From positions 62,001 through 126,000 of the forward strand of contig NZ_PYAV01000008.1 in the NCBI RefSeq assembly GCF_003014715.1: DNA of 64,000 bases, written 5' to 3'. Position 1 is the first letter of the stretch; every line of letters starts with the position of its first letter. The notes under the pieces were generated by a model. The model was not told the origin of the DNA. It ran no database searches and saw nothing but the letters and a program-made list of their open reading frames with translations. Below are positions 35,597 through 44,199 of this stretch, piece by piece. Source of the stretch: Salsuginibacillus halophilus. Its GTDB lineage: Bacteria; Bacillota; Bacilli; Bacillales; Marinococcaceae. A program made the translations under genes and the position numbers.

Positions 35597-35648
35597 TACT
35601 AATTTATGATTTTTCTTTCATTTGGGTGAATAAAATTTGTAACTCCGT

Positions 35649-35810
35649 GTTCTGCAGAGGAAGTTGAAGGGGTGTAAAGGGCTAAGAAGACACGGTGAGA
35701 TCAAATGGCAGCTCAGTTCAAACTGATGTCGCACTTGTTCCCTCCGGGTGTGAGCGTCTGTTTAAAAGTAACGTCAACCCTTGCTTTTTCAAAGGTTTGT
35801 CTACAAGCTG
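35649..35810 (+). repeat. terminator-associated repeat element, copy D (truncated right end)
   Basis: About 160 bp matching only the right third of copy B: GAGGAAGTTG, GCTAAGAAGACACGGTGAGA, CTGATGTCGCACTTGT and right end TTTGTCTACA (35796-35805). Several stem positions are degraded. Unlike the others it lies behind the start of pckA, not after a terminator. The rest of the 420-base pckA-yuxK gap holds the pckA promoter and no gene. Confidence 0.75.
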
Positions 35811-35932
35811 GAGGAACTTTTGGTGCTTAAGTTTATTCTATTGTAGCGCTGACATTAAACGAACGTGGTTCAAGTTATAGAGAAACGGGAAAAAATAATT
35901 AGAAAAGACAAACGAGAAAAGAAGGGTGGTAT

Positions 35933-36334
35933 ATGAAGTTATACGTATTTTATGATGGTGCTTGTCCGCTTTGTGTGAATGCTAAAGCAGCGTTAAATCG
36001 ATTGGATGTAACAGACTGTCTTGTATGGCATTCAATTCGAGATCCGAGGGTTTATGAGGTGTTTCATTTTTTGAATCAAATCGATGCAGAAGGGGCAATT
36101 CATGCACTCGAAGATGATGAATACGTGTACCGCGGCTTTGCAGCAGTCAGGCGGATGCTTAAGGTGATGCCTTTAACAAAGCCGGCCGGCTGGCTATTCG
36201 CTCTTCCGGGTATGGAGCGGCCGGGGGATGTGGTGTACCGCTGGATTGCAGCCCGTCGCCCAGTGAAAACGGACGAGGCAATATGTCATGACGGCTTGTG
36301 TCAAGTAAGTGCAAAGAAGGAGCGGATTCGTTGA
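35933..36334 (+). CDS. yuxK: DCC-family thiol-disulfide oxidoreductase-like protein (YuxK)
   Basis: 133-residue protein of the DCC family (DUF393). The motif YDGACPLC places two cysteines three apart near residues 11-14, as in thioredoxin folds. C-terminal CHDGLCQV adds two more. The exact substrate is unknown. AAGGGTGG precedes the ATG. Its last codons overlap the -35 box of the metK promoter. Confidence 0.85.
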   Translation: MKLYVFYDGACPLCVNAKAALNRLDVTDCLVWHSIRDPRVYEVFHFLNQIDAEGAIHALEDDEYVYRGFAAVRRMLKVMPLTKPAGWLFALPGMERPGDVVYRWIAARRPVKTDEAICHDGLCQVSAKKERIR

Positions 36335-36359
36335 CACGCAAGTGAAACTTCGTTATGAT
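36331..36359 (+). promoter_or_regulatory. sigma-A promoter of the SAM riboswitch-metK transcript
   Basis: TTGACA and TATGAT spaced by 17 bases, close to consensus. The -35 box overlaps the yuxK stop. Confidence 0.85.
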
Positions 36360-36375
36360 AATCGCGAAACGGATA

Positions 36376-36555
36376 CTCTTATCCCGAGCTGGCGGAGGGA
36401 CAGGCCCGACGAAGCCCGGCAACCATCCTCAATGAACAATGAGGAAAGGTGCTAACCTGGCAAGGCGCATAGCGTCTTGGAAGATAAGAGGCGAAAAAGG
36501 TGAACGGACCAAGACCCCTTTTCCCTCATTTCATGATGGAGAAGGGGTTTTTTAC
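36376..36555 (+). promoter_or_regulatory. SAM-I (S-box) riboswitch with terminator, upstream of metK
   Basis: P1 arms CTCTTATC (36376-36383) and GATAAGAG (36483-36490) enclose the S-box core: GAGCTGGCGGAGGGAC, GCCCGACGAAGCCCGGCAACC, AAAGGTGCTAACC and GCAAGGC. A terminator follows at 36514-36555 with arms ACCCCTT and AAGGGGT and six T's. Sequence GGACCAAGACCCC can pair alternatively. High S-adenosylmethionine should stop transcription before metK. Confidence 0.95.
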
Positions 36556-36643
36556 ATGAATCGCCGCAAAGGTGGCATTGTGCGAAAGTGCAGCCGCTGG
36601 GAATGAGTGTCGCCGTTTTCAAGCAGATAAAGGAGGATTTCGC

Positions 36644-37846
36644 ATGGAGACTACCGGACGTAGGTTATTCACGTCTGAATCTGTTACTGAAGGTCACCCG
36701 GATAAAATATGTGACCAGATTTCAGATGCCATTCTTGACGAGATGTTAAAAGAAGATCCGAATGCACGCGTAGCTTGTGAAACTGTAGTGAATACAGGAC
36801 TTATACTTGTGACTGGGGAAATTACGACATCTACTTATGTTGATATCCCACGCGTTGCCCGTGACACTGTTGCAAACATTGGCTACACTCGGGCGAAGTA
36901 CGGCTTTGATGCACAAACTTGTTCAGTGCTTACATCGATTGATGAGCAGTCCGCAGATATTGCACAAGGCGTAGATCAGGCACTTGAAGCACGTGAAGGT
37001 CAAATGACCGAAGAAGAAATTGAAGCGATTGGTGCTGGTGACCAAGGTTTGATGTTTGGTTATGCAACAAACGAAACGGATGAGCTAATGCCGATGCCGG
37101 CAGCGCTGTCGCACAAATTATCGCGACGTTTAACTGAAGTTCGCAAAGATGGTACACTTCCGTATTTACGCCCGGATGGAAAAACTCAGGTAAGCGTAGA
37201 GTATGGCGATCATGGTGAGGTGCTGCGTGTGGATACAATCGTCATTTCCACACAACATGCCGAAGAAGTTACGTTAGAAGAGATTGATAAAGATTTAAAA
37301 GAACATGTTATTCAAGCTGTAGTGCCGGAGCATTTGCTTGATGAAAATACGAATTACTTCATTAACCCGACAGGGCGGTTTGTCATTGGCGGGCCGCAAG
37401 GAGATGCCGGATTAACCGGGCGTAAAATCATCGTCGATACGTATGGCGGTATTGCACGTCACGGCGGGGGTGCCTTTTCCGGGAAGGATCCTACAAAGGT
37501 GGACCGCTCGGCTTCCTATGCCGCACGTTATGTAGCGAAAAATATTGTAGCTGCCGGCCTTGCTGACAAATGTGAAGTACAGTTTGCTTATGCGATCGGG
37601 GTAGCGCAGCCTGTGTCTATTGCGGTGGACACTTTCGGTACTGGGAAAGTAAGCGAAGCGGATTTAGTACAACTGATTCGTGATCACTTTGATCTGCGGC
37701 CAGCCGGCATTATAAAAATGCTCGACTTGCGCCGGCCGATTTATAAGCAGACAGCAGCTTATGGTCATTTTGGACGGCGCGATGTTGATCTGCCGTGGGA
37801 AGCTGTTGATAAGGCGGATACACTGCAAGCTGAAGCTCGTGTATAA
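36644..37846 (+). CDS. metK: S-adenosylmethionine synthetase
   Basis: Enzyme of 400 aa making S-adenosylmethionine from methionine and ATP. Features: [61 protein letters not shown] and the C-terminal DLPWE. ATG at 36644 has AAAGGAGG upstream. Controlled by the SAM-I riboswitch just before it. Near pckA and ytkD as in B. subtilis. Confidence 0.97.
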   Translation: METTGRRLFTSESVTEGHPDKICDQISDAILDEMLKEDPNARVACETVVNTGLILVTGEITTSTYVDIPRVARDTVANIGYTRAKYGFDAQTCSVLTSIDEQSADIAQGVDQALEAREGQMTEEEIEAIGAGDQGLMFGYATNETDELMPMPAALSHKLSRRLTEVRKDGTLPYLRPDGKTQVSVEYGDHGEVLRVDTIVISTQHAEEVTLEEIDKDLKEHVIQAVVPEHLLDENTNYFINPTGRFVIGGPQGDAGLTGRKIIVDTYGGIARHGGGAFSGKDPTKVDRSASYAARYVAKNIVAAGLADKCEVQFAYAIGVAQPVSIAVDTFGTGKVSEADLVQLIRDHFDLRPAGIIKMLDLRRPIYKQTAAYGHFGRRDVDLPWEAVDKADTLQAEARV

Positions 37847-37850
37847 CAAG

Positions 37851-37893
37851 AAAAACTCGTTATGATGCATTTGCATCATAACGAGTTTTTTGT
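37851..37893 (+). terminator. metK terminator
   Basis: Long near-perfect hairpin, arms AACTCGTTATGATGCA and TGCATCATAACGAGTT, then T's; also able to act for the convergent ytoA. Confidence 0.9.
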
Positions 37894-37902
37894 AACGAAA
37901 AG

Positions 37903-38433
37903 CTAATCATCTTTTGTGAGGCCGCGGGTGATCTCACGGTACGCCTCACCTTTGTCGATATAAGATTGACGGATGCGGGCCATCTCTGCTTGATCCTCGT
38001 CAGTTAATTCCCGCACAACTTTGGCCGGACGCCCCATCACAAGGGTGTTTGGCGGTACGGATTTCCCCGGTGGAAGCAGGCTGCCGGCACCTACAAATGC
38101 ACCTTCACCAACTTCTACATCATCCATGACCATCGCACCCATTCCGATCAGTGCCCCGGCGCGGATTTTTGCGCTGTGTAGTAAAACTTGGTGGCCGACT
38201 GTCACATCATCTTCAAGAATGAGCGGCATATCCGGGCTTTGGTGCAGCATTGATTGATCCTGCACGTTCACACGGTCACCAATCACGGTCGGCGCAACGT
38301 CACCACGGATGACGGTATTAAACCAAATGCTTGAAGATTTGCCGATCTTGACATCCCCGGTAATCGTGACATAATCAGCAATATAGGCACTTTCATCAAT
38401 TTTCGGCATGACGCCTTTATACGGATAAATCAT
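37903..38433 (-). CDS. ytoA: gamma-carbonic-anhydrase-like hexapeptide protein (YtoA)
   Basis: Left-handed beta-helix protein (176 aa) of the gamma-carbonic anhydrase family. Hexapeptide repeats run from residue ~12 to 140; metal ligands are in SMLHQS and VTVGHQVLLHSA (three histidines). Carbonic anhydrase activity is not certain for this subgroup. AAAGGGTGTG precedes the ATG. Convergent with metK, divergent from ytpA, as in B. subtilis. Confidence 0.92.
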   Translation of the reverse strand: MIYPYKGVMPKIDESAYIADYVTITGDVKIGKSSSIWFNTVIRGDVAPTVIGDRVNVQDQSMLHQSPDMPLILEDDVTVGHQVLLHSAKIRAGALIGMGAMVMDDVEVGEGAFVGAGSLLPPGKSVPPNTLVMGRPAKVVRELTDEDQAEMARIRQSYIDKGEAYREITRGLTKDD

Positions 38434-38524
38434 CAGTTCACACCCTTTATATAGTATACGCTGTCATTTTCAGTTTAGCAGAGCATATCTTGTCGCTACA
38501 AATTTATGAAAGCGGGGGAGTCTC

Positions 38525-39346
38525 GTGAAAACATGGGAAACAATTGGTGCACCAAGGGGCGTGGTTGTGCTCGTCCACGGCATGGGCGAACATCACGGCC
38601 GCTATGAATGGTTGATTGAAAAGTTTAATAGCGATGGGTACCACGTCGTCACCGGTGATTTACCTGGATTCGGTCGTACGCGCGGGAAACGCGGGCATAT
38701 CGATCGTTTTTCTGAATATACAGAGACGATTTATGAATGGTTCAAAGCAGCAGCTTCCTATGAACTTCCGGTGGTATTGTTTGGGCACAGCATGGGCGGA
38801 CTTGCGGTAATCCGTGCCGTAACTGAAAAATACATGAATGTTGCAGCAATTGTGTTGTCTTCGCCGTGCTTTGCTTTATACGAACCGCCGAAGCGTCCGC
38901 TAGCTCTTATGGGGAAAATGATGCATCGCGTGACACCGTCTTTTACCGTGAACAGTGGTTTGAGTGTTAATGTGCTCACACGGGATGAAAATGTGCGTCG
39001 TGCGTTTTTGAAAGATGAACTGCGCGTTTCAGCAGTTAGCATTCGCTGGTTCCGTGAGCTGGAGCGGGCGATGCGGATGAGTTTTGAAGATGTTCGTTTT
39101 GTCCCGGACGTCCCTTTTTTGTTGATGCAGGCAGGTGAAGATTATGTTGTAGACCGGCGGGCGGCTCACGGCTTCTTTAATCATTTGTACATTCGTGATC
39201 GTTCATTCAAAGAGTTTCCAGATTTATATCATGAACTTTTCAATGAACCAGAACGTGAAGAAGTTTATCATTTTATGCAGTCGTTTTTAGCAAGCCGGTT
39301 AAATACTGTTGAAGCCAAATGGGTGGCGGCGTCCGAAAAGACGTGA
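38525..39346 (+). CDS. ytpA: alpha/beta hydrolase, phospholipase YtpA type
   Basis: 273-residue lysophospholipase-like hydrolase. Oxyanion segment VVLVHGMGEHHGRYEWL, nucleophile serine in FGHSMGGLA, acid near LMQAGEDYVVD and histidine in LYHELFNEPER. GTG start with GGGGGAG upstream. B. subtilis YtpA makes the phospholipid antibiotic bacilysocin. The downstream ytpB is 40 bases away, likely the same operon. Confidence 0.88.
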   Translation: MKTWETIGAPRGVVVLVHGMGEHHGRYEWLIEKFNSDGYHVVTGDLPGFGRTRGKRGHIDRFSEYTETIYEWFKAAASYELPVVLFGHSMGGLAVIRAVTEKYMNVAAIVLSSPCFALYEPPKRPLALMGKMMHRVTPSFTVNSGLSVNVLTRDENVRRAFLKDELRVSAVSIRWFRELERAMRMSFEDVRFVPDVPFLLMQAGEDYVVDRRAAHGFFNHLYIRDRSFKEFPDLYHELFNEPEREEVYHFMQSFLASRLNTVEAKWVAASEKT

Positions 39347-39386
39347 TAAAGTGGCGGTTGTGAGGCTGAAATGAGGAGTGAACGTT

Positions 39387-40460
39387 GTGGGAGTACCGAC
39401 GCGGTCCTGGACCGTTTTATACCGAATGTATCGTCAAATCATTCCAATGGTACATAAAGAACTAAAGGTTTGGCGTGAACATGCAAAAACCATACCGAAT
39501 GATACGTTTCGTGAGCAGGCGCTGCTCGGGGTTTATGAGAAATCATTTCATTGTGAAGGCGGCGGTGCTTACGCTATGCTTTCAAACCGAAACCAGGCAG
39601 CTGCTGTGAAATTTATTGTTGCTTATCAAACGATTTGTGACTACCTTGATAACCTGTGTGATAAAAGCGATGCACAAGACCCTGATGACTTCCGGGCTAT
39701 GCACGAAGCACTCCAGCAGGCGCTTGATCCTGAAGCAGAGCGGACCGATTATTACCGGTATCGAGAAGAAAAGGATGATAATGGTTATTTACATGCCCTT
39801 GTGGATGCCTGCCGTGAAGCAGCCCAAGCCATGCCGGGCTTTTCATCTGCACAGCCTGCGATGGAGGAGCTTTCTGCTTACTACCGGGATTTGCAAGTGT
39901 ACAAGCATGTGAAAGAAGAGGACCGGCTGCCGCTTTTAAAAGCATGGTTTGAACGGCATGAGCCGTTTCTCCCGAGCATGTACTGGTTTGAATTTGCAGC
40001 TGCAACAGGTTCAACGATGGGGTTGTACAGTTTAGCCGGTTATGCAGCTGGTGATGAAATATCTGAAGAGACAGCCCAGCAAGTGAAAAACGGATACTTT
40101 CCGTGGGTGCAAGGGCTGCACATTTTACTTGATTATTTTATCGACCAGGAAGAAGATCGCCAGGACGGGGAGCTTAACTTCTGCTTTTATTATGAAAGTG
40201 AAGATGAAATGGTGGCACGTTTCCGGTTTTTTAAAGCCCAGGCAGAAGCAAGTTTGCGTGAGCTGCCTCATCCCGCATTTCATGAACGTTTGAACCACGG
40301 TATGATGGCACTTTATTTAGCGGATGAGAAAGTACAGACGCAAAAAGATGTAAAACAAACCGCAAAACGCTTTTTAAAGCTCGGCGGTGCGCCGACGCTG
40401 TTTTTCTATTTAAACAGCTGGGTGTTCCGTCGAAAAACAAAACGGGACCCTGCATCGTAA
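39387..40460 (+). CDS. ytpB: YtpB-type terpene synthase (tetraprenyl-beta-curcumene synthase family, DUF2600)
   Basis: 357-residue helical enzyme of a terpene synthase class that cyclises tetraprenyl (and similar) diphosphates to sesquarterpenes. Asp-rich segment TICDYLDNLCDKSD and later EEDRQDGELNFCFYYES are the likely Mg2+ sites. GTG at 39387 is chosen because GAGGAG lies eight bases upstream; a GTG three codons earlier is inside that site. Follows ytpA as in B. subtilis, where the product's role touches germination and membranes. Confidence 0.85.
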   Translation: MGVPTRSWTVLYRMYRQIIPMVHKELKVWREHAKTIPNDTFREQALLGVYEKSFHCEGGGAYAMLSNRNQAAAVKFIVAYQTICDYLDNLCDKSDAQDPDDFRAMHEALQQALDPEAERTDYYRYREEKDDNGYLHALVDACREAAQAMPGFSSAQPAMEELSAYYRDLQVYKHVKEEDRLPLLKAWFERHEPFLPSMYWFEFAAATGSTMGLYSLAGYAAGDEISEETAQQVKNGYFPWVQGLHILLDYFIDQEEDRQDGELNFCFYYESEDEMVARFRFFKAQAEASLRELPHPAFHERLNHGMMALYLADEKVQTQKDVKQTAKRFLKLGGAPTLFFYLNSWVFRRKTKRDPAS

Positions 40461-40475
40461 AGGGTGATTTGAGAC

Positions 40476-40508
40476 CGCGTCTCCACACAAATGGAGGCGC
40501 GTAACTTT
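40476..40508 (+). terminator. ytpAB terminator
   Basis: Arms CGCGTCTCC and GGAGGCGCG then AACTTTTG. Confidence 0.65.
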
Positions 40509-40598
40509 TGTCAGGATCTGTTCGCAAAAGTAATGTCAACATCGAACGTTAGGATCGCTTTCATCTTCAACTGTGTTGATATGTTGAATTGGTCAATC

Positions 40599-40627
40599 TT
40601 GGATTTCAAAGCACCATGATGTACAAT
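40599..40627 (+). promoter_or_regulatory. sigma-A promoter of dgkB
   Basis: TTGGAT and TACAAT spaced by 17 bases, 38 bases before the start. Confidence 0.6.
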
Positions 40628-40665
40628 GAATAAAAATGTGAAAAATGGAAAGTCAGGAGCTTGCT

Positions 40666-41568
40666 ATGAAACAAGCGCGCGTAATTTATAATCCAACAGC
40701 TGGACGTGAAGCCGCTAAAAAACAGCTGCCATATATTTTGGACCGGCTTGAACAGGCAGGTTACATCGCGTCTGCTCACATGACAAAGCGGGAAGGCTGT
40801 GCTCGCACAGCTGCATTGAAGGCAGGAGAAGCAGGGTACGATGTCGTGGTTGCCGCCGGCGGTGATGGTACAATTTTTGAAGTAGTTAATGGTTTAGCGC
40901 CGTTAAAAGAACGACCTCGTCTAGGTATTATACCAATGGGGACAACCAATGATTTAGCTCGGGCGTTAGGTTTAAAAAAACATTCGCTTGAAGAAATGTG
41001 CGATGTGTTAACTGAAGGTCATACAACGCCTGTCGACATTGGGCAGGTAGGAGAACAGTATTTTATAAACATTGCAGCCGGCGGCAGTTTAACTGAACTT
41101 ACGTATGACACACCAAGCCGGCTGAAAACAATGCTCGGGCATCTGGCGTACTATGCTAAAGGTGTGGAAAAACTGCGGTCGCTCAAGCCGCAGCATGTGG
41201 AAATCGAGTATGACGGGAAGTACTTTGAAGGCGATGTAATGATGTTTTTGATTGCGAATACAAATTCTATCGGTGGTTTTGAGAAGCTGTGCCCGAATGC
41301 TTCTTATAACGATGGCATGTTTGATATGATCATTGTGAAAAAAATGTCGCTGCCTGAATTTGTCCGGGTTGGCACTCAGGCGCTGCAGGGTGAGCATATT
41401 TATCATGAAAAAGTGAAATATGTTCAGGCAAATCGGGTAAAGATTGCAGTAAGCGGGGATATGGAGTTGAACCTGGATGGGGAGTACGGTGGTATGCTGC
41501 CGGCAGAGTTTGTGAATTTGCATCAACATTTTGAGATGCTCGCGCCAAAAGATAACAGCGAAACATAA
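40666..41568 (+). CDS. dgkB: diacylglycerol kinase (DgkB type)
   Basis: Soluble lipid kinase (300 aa) returning diacylglycerol to phosphatidic acid for phospholipid and lipoteichoic-acid turnover. ARVIYNPTAGRE at the start, nucleotide motif VVVAAGGDGTIFEVVNGL, and GIIPMGTTNDLARAL. The ATG at 40666 has AGGAG at seven bases. In B. subtilis dgkB is next to rlmCD (yerQ-yefA), the same pairing seen here. Confidence 0.93.
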   Translation: MKQARVIYNPTAGREAAKKQLPYILDRLEQAGYIASAHMTKREGCARTAALKAGEAGYDVVVAAGGDGTIFEVVNGLAPLKERPRLGIIPMGTTNDLARALGLKKHSLEEMCDVLTEGHTTPVDIGQVGEQYFINIAAGGSLTELTYDTPSRLKTMLGHLAYYAKGVEKLRSLKPQHVEIEYDGKYFEGDVMMFLIANTNSIGGFEKLCPNASYNDGMFDMIIVKKMSLPEFVRVGTQALQGEHIYHEKVKYVQANRVKIAVSGDMELNLDGEYGGMLPAEFVNLHQHFEMLAPKDNSET

Positions 41569-41601
41569 AAGAAACGTGCATATCGGGGCACGTTTCTTTC
41601 C
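41569..41601 (+). terminator. dgkB terminator
   Basis: Arms AAGAAACGTGC and GCACGTTTCTT. Symmetric, so it may also end the small minus-strand gene at 41608. Confidence 0.8.
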
Positions 41602-41607
41602 AGCTTA

Positions 41608-41697
41608 TTAATATTTTGTTGCCGCTACAGTATAAATGGCCCAAACACCGGTAAGTACAGAGATGACTGCAGTAAGGATCATCATAAATTCCATCAT
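41608..41697 (-). CDS. 29-residue single-helix membrane peptide
   Basis: Previously easy to miss because of its size. On the minus strand AAGGGGGCGG lies seven bases before ATGATG, giving MMEFMMILTAVISVLTGVW and then AIYTVAATKY, a peptide that is almost entirely one membrane helix with a lone lysine near its end. Its stop is six bases from the dgkB terminator, which is symmetric enough to serve both. I do not know its family. A strong ribosome site and clean hydrophobic pattern argue for a real small protein. Confidence 0.6.
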   Translation of the reverse strand: MMEFMMILTAVISVLTGVWAIYTVAATKY

Positions 41698-41833
41698 CGC
41701 TAAACCGCCCCCTTCATTGATCGCTAAACGTAGATAGTTCTACTTAAAAGAATACCGTGCCGAAGCGCCGTCGTCAAATACGGTCGGTGCTGTAACATAA
41801 TTGTCAAAAAGATATAGGAAAGGGCGGTTGGTT

Positions 41834-43228
41834 ATGGCAGCCAAGAAAGCGGATGAGGCGAACACGCCTGTACAGAAAAACCAATACGTGAATGTAAGAA
41901 TTGAAGACTTAACACATGAAGGGGCAGGGGTTGCCAAAGTACAAGGTTACACATTATTTGTGCCGTACGCGCTGCCAGGTGAAAATGTCCAGGTAAAGGT
42001 AACAAAAACGAAGAAAAATTTCGGGTTTGCCCGTTTAATTGAAGTAACTTCAGAAAGCAGGCATCGTGTTGAGCCGCCATGCCCTATCTACAAACGTTGT
42101 GGTGGATGCCAGCTGCAACATATGAGTTATGAAGGTCAGCTTCATGCCAAGCAAAAGCAAGTTCAGGATGCTATGAAAAAAATCGCCGGCTTTGAAGAAA
42201 TTAACGTGCACCCAACCCTCGGGATGACAAGTCCATGGCGCTATCGGAACAAAGCGCAAGTGCCTGTAGGAGAAAGCTCTGACGGGCTCATTGCCGGGTT
42301 TTATCAAAAAGGAACGCACGATATTATTGATATGGACAGCTGCATCATACAAGCTGCTCCAAATGATGAGGCAGTACAAATCACAAAAAATATTCTCGAT
42401 GAACACGGGATTTCAGCTTATGATGAAACGACAGGTCGCGGGCTCATTCGGCACGTTGTAGCTCGTTATGCAGCAACGACAGAACAGTTAATGATTGTTC
42501 TTGTTTTAAATGGTAAAGAGCTCCCGCGTGAGGAGAAAATTTTAAATGCTATGGAAGACCGGATTCCAGGCCTTGCATCCATTGTACAAAATGTAAACAC
42601 AGCCAAAACAAATGTCGTTTTTGGTGACCAGACAACGGTGCTTTGGGGGGAGCCGTACATTTATGATGAAATTAACGGGGTGCAATTTGCCATCTCGGCG
42701 CGCTCGTTTTATCAAGTCAACCCGATGCAGACAGAAGTGCTTTACAAGGAAGCATTGCACGCGGCCCAGCTTACAGGCACAGAAACCGTGATTGATGCTT
42801 ACTGCGGGATTGGCACCATCTCTCTATTCTTAGCTGAAAAAGCGGCCCACGTATACGGAGTTGATGTAGTTGATCCTGCCATTGCTGATGCGACACGAAA
42901 CGCTAAGCTGAACGGTTTAACCAATGTGGACTTTGCTGTAGGTGAGGCGGAAAATGTGATGCCGTTTTGGCATGCAGCCCTCGGGATTCAACCGGATGTC
43001 ATTGTTGTAGACCCACCGCGTAAAGGTTGTGACGAAAAATTACTGGATGCGATGGTGAAAATGCAGCCGAAGCGCATCGTGTATGTATCTTGCAACCCGG
43101 CGACACTTGCCCGTGATATGGCTCGGTTAGCTGAAGCGGGCTATAAACCGAAAGATGTACAGCCGGTTGATATGTTCCCGCAAACTGTGCACGTCGAATC
43201 GGTTGTAGCCTTGGAGAAGACGGTGTAA
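41834..43228 (+). CDS. rlmCD: 23S rRNA (uracil-5-)-methyltransferase, RlmCD/RumA family
   Basis: 464-residue SAM-dependent methyltransferase making m5U in 23S rRNA. N-terminal TRAM domain (NVRIEDLTHEGAGVAKVQGYTLFVPYALPGE), a 4Fe-4S site CPIYKRCGGCQLQH with three spaced cysteines plus C202-like later, SAM loop DAYCGIGTISLFLA and nucleophile cysteine in YVSCNPATLARD. ATG at 41834 follows AAAGGGCGG. In B. subtilis RlmCD methylates U747 and U1939. Confidence 0.93.
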   Translation: MAAKKADEANTPVQKNQYVNVRIEDLTHEGAGVAKVQGYTLFVPYALPGENVQVKVTKTKKNFGFARLIEVTSESRHRVEPPCPIYKRCGGCQLQHMSYEGQLHAKQKQVQDAMKKIAGFEEINVHPTLGMTSPWRYRNKAQVPVGESSDGLIAGFYQKGTHDIIDMDSCIIQAAPNDEAVQITKNILDEHGISAYDETTGRGLIRHVVARYAATTEQLMIVLVLNGKELPREEKILNAMEDRIPGLASIVQNVNTAKTNVVFGDQTTVLWGEPYIYDEINGVQFAISARSFYQVNPMQTEVLYKEALHAAQLTGTETVIDAYCGIGTISLFLAEKAAHVYGVDVVDPAIADATRNAKLNGLTNVDFAVGEAENVMPFWHAALGIQPDVIVVDPPRKGCDEKLLDAMVKMQPKRIVYVSCNPATLARDMARLAEAGYKPKDVQPVDMFPQTVHVESVVALEKTV

Positions 43229-43242
43229 CAACTTCAATTAAT

Positions 43243-43296
43243 AAGAAGCTGAGTTTCCAGTCGTGGTGATGGCAGAACACGGCTGGTTTCAGCTTT
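43243..43296 (+). terminator. stem-loop after rlmCD
   Basis: Arms AAGCTGAGTTTCCAGTCGTG and CACGGCTGGTTTCAGCTT pair with small bulges. No T-tract follows directly. Confidence 0.5.
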
Positions 43297-43389
43297 ATCA
43301 TGTTTCATATCATGAGACTTGCCCTCGTTGTTATGATTTAAAAATATTATCGTTGTTCACAGGATCAACTATCGATAGGGAGTGTTCGT

Positions 43390-43827
43390 ATGAGTCATTC
43401 AAAAGTTGAAATAACTGAATTAACAGAAAAAGAACAATGGTTAGAAGCCTTTCCGATAATGAATCAGCTGCGCACCGATTTGACGCAAAAAACATATCTG
43501 GAGCTGCTTAAAAAAATGAGGAAAGATGGATATACCTTATATGCGCTATATGAAGATGACCGGATGGTATCCTTAGCTGGTTTGAGCTTTAAAGTAAACT
43601 TTTACAATAAACGTCATGTTTTTGTTTACGACCTGGTGACAGATTCAGCATACCGCTCGAAGGGATATGGAGAGAAATTATTAAATCATCTACATGAGTG
43701 GGCGAAAGAAAACGGTGCTGAATATATTGCGTTAGAATCCGGGATACAAAGAACAGATGCTCACCGCCTTTATGAAGAAAAATTCGATTATGATAAATGG
43801 TGTTATTCATTTAGAAAAAAGTTGTGA
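43390..43827 (+). CDS. GNAT family N-acetyltransferase
   Basis: 145-residue acetyl-CoA transferase. The acetyl-CoA loop is DSAYRSKGYGEKLLNHL (R/Q-x-x-G-x-G/A type), preceded by strand VYDLVT, and the C-terminal part IALESGIQRTDAHRLYEEKFDYDKWCYSFRK is typical. AGGGAG precedes the ATG. It stands alone; substrate unknown. Confidence 0.85.
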   Translation: MSHSKVEITELTEKEQWLEAFPIMNQLRTDLTQKTYLELLKKMRKDGYTLYALYEDDRMVSLAGLSFKVNFYNKRHVFVYDLVTDSAYRSKGYGEKLLNHLHEWAKENGAEYIALESGIQRTDAHRLYEEKFDYDKWCYSFRKKL

Positions 43828-43962
43828 TTACACATCAGGCGGTATAGAAAGAACAAAAATTAAAGCTCATGCACTTAGTTAAGCTGTTACCTTGAGAGAC
43901 CCGTTTATAGCTGAATTTTCGCTGCTGCTCTTTCCAGTACTTATTTGCCGAGGGGGGTGAGA

Positions 43963-44037
43963 ATGTACCCGCGGCAGGCGTTCCCTAAATCGCGCAGTCA
44001 AAACTGTTTTTCTGTACGCTGTGAACCCTTAGGATAA
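43963..44037 (+). CDS. 24-codon ORF ending inside a terminator, possible leader peptide
   Basis: GAGGGGGGTGAGA lies directly ahead of ATG. The frame reads MYPRQAFPKSRSQNCFSVRC then EPLG and stops within the loop of the hairpin at 44022-44049. The stop and hairpin overlap is the layout of a translated leader that could influence termination, but the peptide shows no run of one amino acid, and no known leader matches. It could also be a small stand-alone protein with two cysteines. Confidence 0.4.
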   Translation: MYPRQAFPKSRSQNCFSVRCEPLG

Positions 44038-44049
44038 GGGTTCTTTTTT
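44022..44049 (+). terminator. terminator overlapping the small ORF
   Basis: Arms GAACCCTTA and TAAGGGTTC followed by TTTTTT; strong hairpin, about 150 bases before the lipoprotein start. Confidence 0.85.
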
Positions 44050-44199
44050 ATATTCACTGCAGTTTTCAAATTGACGTCAGAAATGTATCACAAATTGATC
44101 GTTTAGACTTAATTGGAATGAAAGTACAAATTGCCCAGGTTGAAATTTCACTAATTGAGGAATCCACCTAATAGATTTCAAAGGGAGGCAGAATTCGAC

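Larger units (their letters stand above)
43828..44199. other. 370-base leader region before the poly-Asp lipoprotein gene
   Basis: Contains a 24-codon ORF with a strong ribosome site running into a terminator (43963-44049, separate entries). The rest carries no other gene that I can support. Confidence 0.5.
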
